Part shown: positions 58,991 to 64,000 of the stretch, in pieces
Layout: every line of letters starts with the position of its first letter
Numbering within the stretch: position 1 is the stretch's first letter
Assembly (NCBI RefSeq): GCF_021130785.1
Contig: NC_060211.1
Span: forward strand, 20,879,001-20,943,000
Direction: 5' to 3'
Length of the DNA stretch: 64,000 bases
Origin: Homalodisca vitripennis
Lineage: Eukaryota; Arthropoda; Insecta; Hemiptera; Cicadellidae
Position numbers and translations under genes: made by a program
The notes under the pieces: generated by a model
The model's input: only the letters and a program-made list of their open reading frames with translations
Databases searched by the model: none
What the model was told of the DNA's origin: nothing

Positions 58991-59310
58991 CTGTAACAGA
59001 ATGTTTTCCTTTTCAGTATTTTTAAACATTTAAAATACAATACAAGAAAACAAGATAAAGCAGTTAAATACGGCATAATTTAAATGTTTTAAAATTTCAA
59101 ACTAAATACGAATCTGCTCAAATTAAAATTATTTGATTGTGTAGAGTTAAAAATCATTATTGGACTTCTGAACATTCTAGTGACAATAAATATGTAAAAA
59201 AAATAAATAACTTAGTAAAGTATTGTATTATAAGTATTATAAGTAAACCAATACATACATATGAATGTAAATGTCAAAAGGAAAATTACATCAATCGGTT
59301 AAATTGACCA

Positions 59311-59411
59311 CTCCCCCCCCCCCCCCCACCCCCCCCCCCCCCCACCCCCCCCCCCCCCCACCCCCCCCCCCCCCCACCCCCCCCCCCCCCCACCCCCCCC
59401 CCCCCCCACCC
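59311..59411 (-). repeat. (C15A)n tract, G-rich on the minus strand
   Basis: A regular array of C runs broken by single A at 59328, 59344, 59360, 59376, 59392 and 59408, exactly every 16 bases. On the minus strand this is (G15T)n, strongly able to form G-quadruplexes. It lies upstream of the RMI1 exon at 58990, probably in its intron. Confidence 0.9.
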
Positions 59412-59689
59412 ATTCCGCGATGCTGAACCCTAAGCATGGGACTGTGTGCTGCATAAGAAGAGGAAACTGCAACATTGGTGAAAGCTACTAGTACCCTTGT
59501 TCCATGAAGACTTCTGTTTTTATGTTAGTAAGTTTATGATTTCATCAATTGAACTGATGTAACTCAAAGTAATTGAAAAATGTTGCATAATTTAAAAAAC
59601 TCAACTCAGTTACTATTATAAATAATTACTTTTATTTTTTTGTTGTGTATAAGACCTCAAAAAGTTTTTACGCCTTAAGATGTTTCAAT

Positions 59690-60330
59690 AGAGCTTCGTT
59701 GGTTGGTTTGCAAAAGTCCAACCTGTATGGATTTCGCTGCTGAATCGTGTCAGGCGTCATTGTGGCAAGAACAGCAGTCATGCGTTTGCCTCAAAGGTTG
59801 CACATCCATGATTTTGTTCACTGTAGACAATATTTTTCACGTATCCCCCTAAGATAATGTCCAGAGGAAGCACGTTTGAGCTTCTTGGATGCCAAGGAAT
59901 AGGACTAACCGTACTGATCCAATTATTAGGGAATCTTTTATTAAGAGTGTCTCGAACTTGTGGACTGTTCGCCATCTTTTTGAAATATAAATAACTTTCG
60001 GGTTTCTTCTTAAACTAGGTCTATCTGTAGGAAAAATTACTGATGGAGCACGTCTAAGAATAGAGTTTCTGTGATAGTTCGTTCAATAATGAAGAAAGGA
60101 CCAATCACTCAGCCCGTTGCATCAAACACACTAAATGTTTTAACCTTGAAGAATCTCTAATATAGTCGAAATTAGGTTGTGTCCTAACATTTCATTAAGT
60201 TGTTCACGCCATATCCCTGAATCGTGATGGTCGACGCAATCATTGATATGTAATGTAGCTTCATCTGTAATACGTTTTAAACACGTTTCATCATTTTAAA
60301 TTTTTATTCCTGGGTTTAATTTCATATACA
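59690..60330 (-). pseudogene. mariner/Tc-type transposase relic
   Basis: The minus strand near 59975-59780 reads TLNKRFPNNWISTVSPIPWH, then LDIILGGYVKNIVYSE, a decayed form of PWPPRSPDLTPLDFFLWGY. Upstream, around 60270-60190, ITDEATLHINDCVDHHDSGI lines up with an earlier transposase segment, with frames lost between. It is strongly decayed and lacks an intact catalytic core. Confidence 0.65.
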
Positions 60331-60339
60331 AGTTGGAAT

Positions 60340-61660
60340 TTGTAAGCGTGAAGACGCAAACGCTTGCGTAAAAAAAACACCACCTCCTATTGGGGTTTCG
60401 AGGATTCCAGTGAAAAACTTAACAATAATAATAACAACCTCGCCTAGAAAATGCGTTGGGCTTCTTATAGAAAGAACTTTGGCGTATATGCTCGGCTGCT
60501 TCATCACTTGTTCTTGCACTTTGATACTTCCAGATTTTTGAAACTGCTCGTATTGGGCTGTTAGCATTAGATGGGATCGTTGTCGTCAACGAGCAGATTA
60601 ATAAACCAACGCAAAAGGCTGTTCTAGTATCAGACATGGGTGCTATGAAGTTGATGGCTGATTAGCCAAATTGAATCTAAGATACAGTATTTTCAGACTT
60701 CTTTTTGGCGATGTGATTTTTCATTTGTAACTCTGAAATGTACTTACAATACTCATCTCTGTAGATGAAAGGTACGGTTTCATAATACAAGATTGTTAAG
60801 CAAACTCATTCCGACTGTTACTTCTATCCACATACTTACAGAAAGTCAGATGGAACGCGTGAACAGAATTTTCGTGGTCCAGTATGACCAAACCTGGTTT
60901 GTTTGTAGATTATAAGACATAAATAGAGTGAGGTGACAAACTACCGGTGGCCAGGGAACAGTGGACAGTGGGCCAGTCCGGTAATATACGGGAGAAACGC
61001 TGGCAGCAGCGTACCTGCGCCGTGCCGCAGTGATTAAACACTCGCATTCCATTACGCAGATTTACGAGCGAGCCTTCTATTTCCGTATCACTCCGCCAGG
61101 TAGTTGACGGAGTGTCCTTCCGGCCAAAATAGTCCCCGCTTGTAATTTTTATGGGCTCGTTGAAGCATGAATCATATCCGAATAAACTCCCGCACACGGA
61201 CAGGCCGTAAATTTACTACCCTAAATAAATTTTATAAATCGACTCGATAAATTACGGCACCACTGAAGGAACTACCGGCGGATCAGAAATAGGGACGGAA
61301 AATTCGTTCTATTATGAATGCGGCTTTCCGTCAAAGAAGAAATGGGGTAATAAAATGACAGACATTAGCACTTAGCCCGCGGTGTTGTTTATGGGAGGAG
61401 TCTAACGGTTCGATTAAATAGTGACAAAAATAGTCGCCAGTGGCTAAGGCGAGAGTCTTGTACGTGCTCTGTCTCCGCGCAGTACATCCGTACATGCCGT
61501 CCACGCCCGTCACCTTCACACCCGAGACATGACCACGTCCAGTGTGCTTACAGAGCGTATCTAAAAGTGGTCTTTGATTTTTTTTAAATATTTTTGTTTT
61601 ATACCCTTTTAAAAAACTGTCTAAAACTTGTCTGAGTGTCAGTAATTTAAAAAAGTTCAA
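60340..61660. other. GC-richer stretch, no gene recognised
   Basis: Higher G+C and CG content than its neighbours, especially 60940-61560. Minus-strand frames of 70-109 codons contain no motif I know. It could be a promoter or an old element. No repeat boundaries were found. Confidence 0.35.
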
Positions 61661-61664
61661 TAAC

Positions 61665-62480
61665 GTAGTTTTTGAAAAATAAATAAACGTTATGTAAGTA
61701 CCAGAAATTGCCTTGGATAAAAATAAAATAATTGGCTGAGCGTTAGCGAAGCTTATAACTCGTGGGGCTTAGAACAAATTGTATCTGTTTGACTGTACGT
61801 ATAATTAAATCAACAAAAGTACAACAATAACGTATTATTAAAACACATTTTGAATATTTGTAAATATGAATGTAATTACCATGAGTTCAAAACGCTCAGC
61901 CTATAGCTCGAGAGGCTGGAAAAACTTGTAAGTCTGTGCGCTTAAGTAATTAAACAAATGTAACAATAAAGCAATATTAAAAAACATTTTGAATATTTAG
62001 AAAAATAATTGTGTAAGTACCAAGCACTTGCCTGAGTTCAAAATCAAATAATTGGCTGAGCGTTAGCGAAGCGTATAGCTTGAGGGGCTGGAAAATTGTA
62101 TTTGTTTGTCTGTCCGTGCGTCTACTTCGACACAATATTCAATAACGTAATATTTAAAAACACTTTGAATATAAAAAAAAAATAAATGTGTAAGTTAAGT
62201 ACCAAGAACTTGCCTGAGCTCAAAATAAAATAATTGGCTGAGCGTTAGCGAAGCGTATAACTTGAGGGGCTGGAAAATTGTATCTGTTTGACTGTCTGTC
62301 TGTGCATCTAAGTAATTCAACAAAATTTACAATACAGTAATATTTAAAAACATTTTGAATACTTTGGAAAAATGAATGTGTAAGTACCAAAAACTTGCCT
62401 AAGTTCAAAATAAAACAATTGGCTGAGCGTTAGCGAAGCCTATAACTCGAGGGTTTGGAAAAATTGTATCTGTATCCACT
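61665..62480 (+). repeat. Tandem expansion of the 'GCTGAGCGTTAGC' repeat
   Basis: The core AATTGGCTGAGCGTTAGCGA occurs at about 61730, 62050, 62232 and 62416, with a degenerate copy near 61895. Each is followed by 'taactcgaggggctggaaaa' and a CTGTCTGTC stretch. Unit length is about 160-185 bp. Between cores, 'aaaacattttgaatattt...gtgtaagtaccaa.aacttgcctgagttcaaaataa' repeats too. Confidence 0.85.
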
Positions 62481-63505
62481 CTTGCGTTATATACTGCCCC
62501 TAACTCACTAGAACCTTTATTATCTAAACATGCTATGATACCTAACCCAATGAACGAAAATGGCAATATATCATCTGGCAAGAAATCTTAAGCCAGATTT
62601 CATCCGTAGAGTTGCTTGAATTTACATGACACTTTATTTCTATATAGACAAGAATGAGCCTGAATTTTAAATGAGCCTTTGAAATGGGCTAATATTATTT
62701 CTAATAGGGCAGTTTACATTTTGATAGTTTTTATACGCCAATTTTTCTTTTTAAAATTACAAACAGTGGTAACATAATTTGGAGATTAAGAACTCGCAAA
62801 AGCGAGGGATACATGCTATGAATGTATTGTGTGATATGAGACATTTCATTTGGATCGTTACGTTTTCATCACAAATACAAATTTCTGCACGAGGTTTTTT
62901 GGTTATGAATAACCAACAAACCTAGGTTGTTTAGTATTTTTATAACTAACCGGCTGTTTATTATACTAGCTATAATATGACATTTTTGAAAATAAAATAT
63001 AGAGCTAAATTTAAACATTATGACTATCTTGAACTATCTTATTTAAGCTAATACCCAATAATTTTAATTATATTATAAAAGTACGAAATATTTTAGGCAT
63101 ATACATGTTAGAAAGTTTCATATAGTTTATGTGCAATTTTAATGTAATTTTTCATGTACCAATGCTTTTTATCTAATCGCATTACTTGTTTCTCTGTTCA
63201 TGTCTGAAGTTGTTCTAAAAATAAGTCTGCAGTTTTGAAAAAATATTTTTATAAATATTTTGATACATCTAACTGTAAAAGCATTATTTAATTTAAAAAA
63301 AAAAAACTAATTAAAAACACAAAAAGTATTAAAATCTGTCAAAAATATTTAAAATTTCGTATTTCGTAAGGATAAATAATGGAAAATGTTATAACCAATA
63401 ATTAAGTTAAACTATTTTGATGCTATTCCGATTCGATTTTGATGATCTACCTTAATGAAGTTTAACCTACATCTGTCTGTAGACTGTTGCCACCATCACG
63501 ATTAT
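62481..63505. other. AT-rich stretch, nothing recognised
   Basis: No coding pattern or repeat boundary noted. A conserved-looking 'cacttttatttctatatagacaagaatga' near 62630 may belong to the dispersed repeat family. Confidence 0.35.
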
Positions 63506-64000
63506 ATAATAATAATAATATCTTTATTGCATTATTTTAGCAATTTTATATCGTATCGCAATCGTCAATAGTTTAAGGCAATTTACACGGTTTCATCTGC
63601 ACATTCATACACCATCATACTCACAATTCATTAAATCATTCAATACACAATCGCATTGACCTCAGATCCAGCACTCTCAAACATCCCAGCGGCTTATCAT
63701 GAATTCATCAACAGAGTAGAAAGCCTTAGACACCAAATAGGAGGTTGAGATGCGTTTTAAATTGATTTTGATTATTGGAAATTTTGCTTTCTTCAGGGAG
63801 CCTTTTGAATAATCTGACACAAAATTCTTGCGGTAGATGTAGAACTAATGTCAATCTGCGTTGATGAGTTCGAAAGTTGTCCCTGCCTCTAGTTTCATAT
63901 TGATGAACGTTCCTGCCACGAATCAAGGCGCACCTTGATCTGCAGTACATGATCACCTCAAAATTATAGAGACAGGGCAAAGGCAGCAATCTCAACTCCA
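63506..64000 (-). mobile_element. CR1-like LINE 3' end (runs off the window)
   Basis: An (AAT)n tail at 63506-63521 precedes a region whose minus-strand frame (63995-63726) reads LPLPCLYNFEVIMYCRSRC, YETRGRDNFRTHQRR and FKTHLNLLF. The copy at 48.9-49.2 kb has the matching segments LTLPCLYILDVALYCRFKC and YGTRGRDNLRLHPHR, so both are the same family. The rest of ORF2 lies beyond 64000. Confidence 0.85.

Noticed and set aside
60322..60637. Two overlapping minus-strand frames, considered as the transposase N-terminus
   Set aside because: No helix-turn-helix or catalytic motif could be seen; not assigned.
61331..61660. 109-codon minus-strand frame in a GC-rich patch
   Set aside because: No recognisable motif and no splice signals; probably chance.
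1..64000. CRISPR arrays, rRNA, bacterial promoters or operons
   Set aside because: The sequence is eukaryotic; tandem repeats found are satellites or minisatellites without spacer structure.

Overview
The window looks like animal, most likely insect (arthropod), nuclear DNA. It is AT-rich, its genes are split by GT-AG introns, and it is crowded with transposable elements of types common in insects (Ty3/gypsy LTR element, CR1-like LINEs, hAT, piggyBac, mariner/Tc and Helitron relatives). I cannot name the species. Nothing bacterial is present: no operons, Shine-Dalgarno sites, CRISPR array or rRNA. Three host genes can be supported. (1) PRPF18, the second-step pre-mRNA splicing factor, is complete on the minus strand in six exons from 33838 down to 15694 and gives a clean 340-residue reading. 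(2) The 3' part of RMI1, a subunit of the BLM-TOP3-RMI dissolvasome, lies on the minus strand from 58990 to 54543 and includes the C-terminal OB fold. Its N-terminal exons are not visible. (3) A two-coding-exon gene for a small predicted single-pass membrane protein lies at 43356-43848 on the plus strand, with a probable 3'-UTR exon downstream.

Layout. 1-15.6 kb: repeats and decayed elements. These include a satellite-like array (3.9-5.3 kb), two LINE tails, a 32-bp minisatellite, a hAT-type element with a perfect 8-bp target duplication (8051-9107) and a Helitron-like repeat. 15.7-33.8 kb: PRPF18, whose introns hold a complete gypsy-type provirus (18183-25086, TSD AAAG), a 5'-truncated LINE (27.8-29.7 kb), a piggyBac-derived element with another terminal-inverted-repeat element inserted in it (30555-32224), and a second nested pair of inverted-repeat elements (32234-33606). 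35.1-38.0 kb: a broken type-B DNA polymerase gene of Maverick/adintovirus-like or related virus-like type, followed by a RING finger, the whole flanked by about 100-bp inverted copies of a tRNA-like (SINE-like) sequence. 38.8-41.3 kb: a Helitron relic that keeps the HUH Rep nuclease region but lacks the helicase. 41.7-42 kb: mariner/Tc relic. 43.3-44.6 kb: the small membrane-protein gene.

46.7-47.0 kb: a 122-bp tandem repeat. 48.6-53.7 kb: a near full-length CR1-like LINE on the minus strand. Its ORF1 combines a FLYWCH-like zinc finger, a linker and an SGNH/GDSL esterase, and its ORF2 is an endonuclease-reverse transcriptase. 54.5-59.0 kb: RMI1. 57.2-57.7 kb: a short non-autonomous Helitron in an RMI1 intron. 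59.3 kb: a striking (C15A)n tract, G-rich on the minus strand. 59.7-60.3 kb: another transposase relic. 61.7-62.5 kb: tandem expansion of a dispersed repeat found throughout the window. 63.5-64 kb: the start of another LINE copy that runs off the window.

The host genes are functionally separate, so the main story is the transposon load. Many mobile-element ORFs are broken by single-base indels. The two LTRs of the gypsy provirus differ almost only by short indels, so some breaks may be sequence errors rather than decay. The most unusual pieces are the polymerase/RING/inverted tRNA-like unit and the FLYWCH-esterase LINE.
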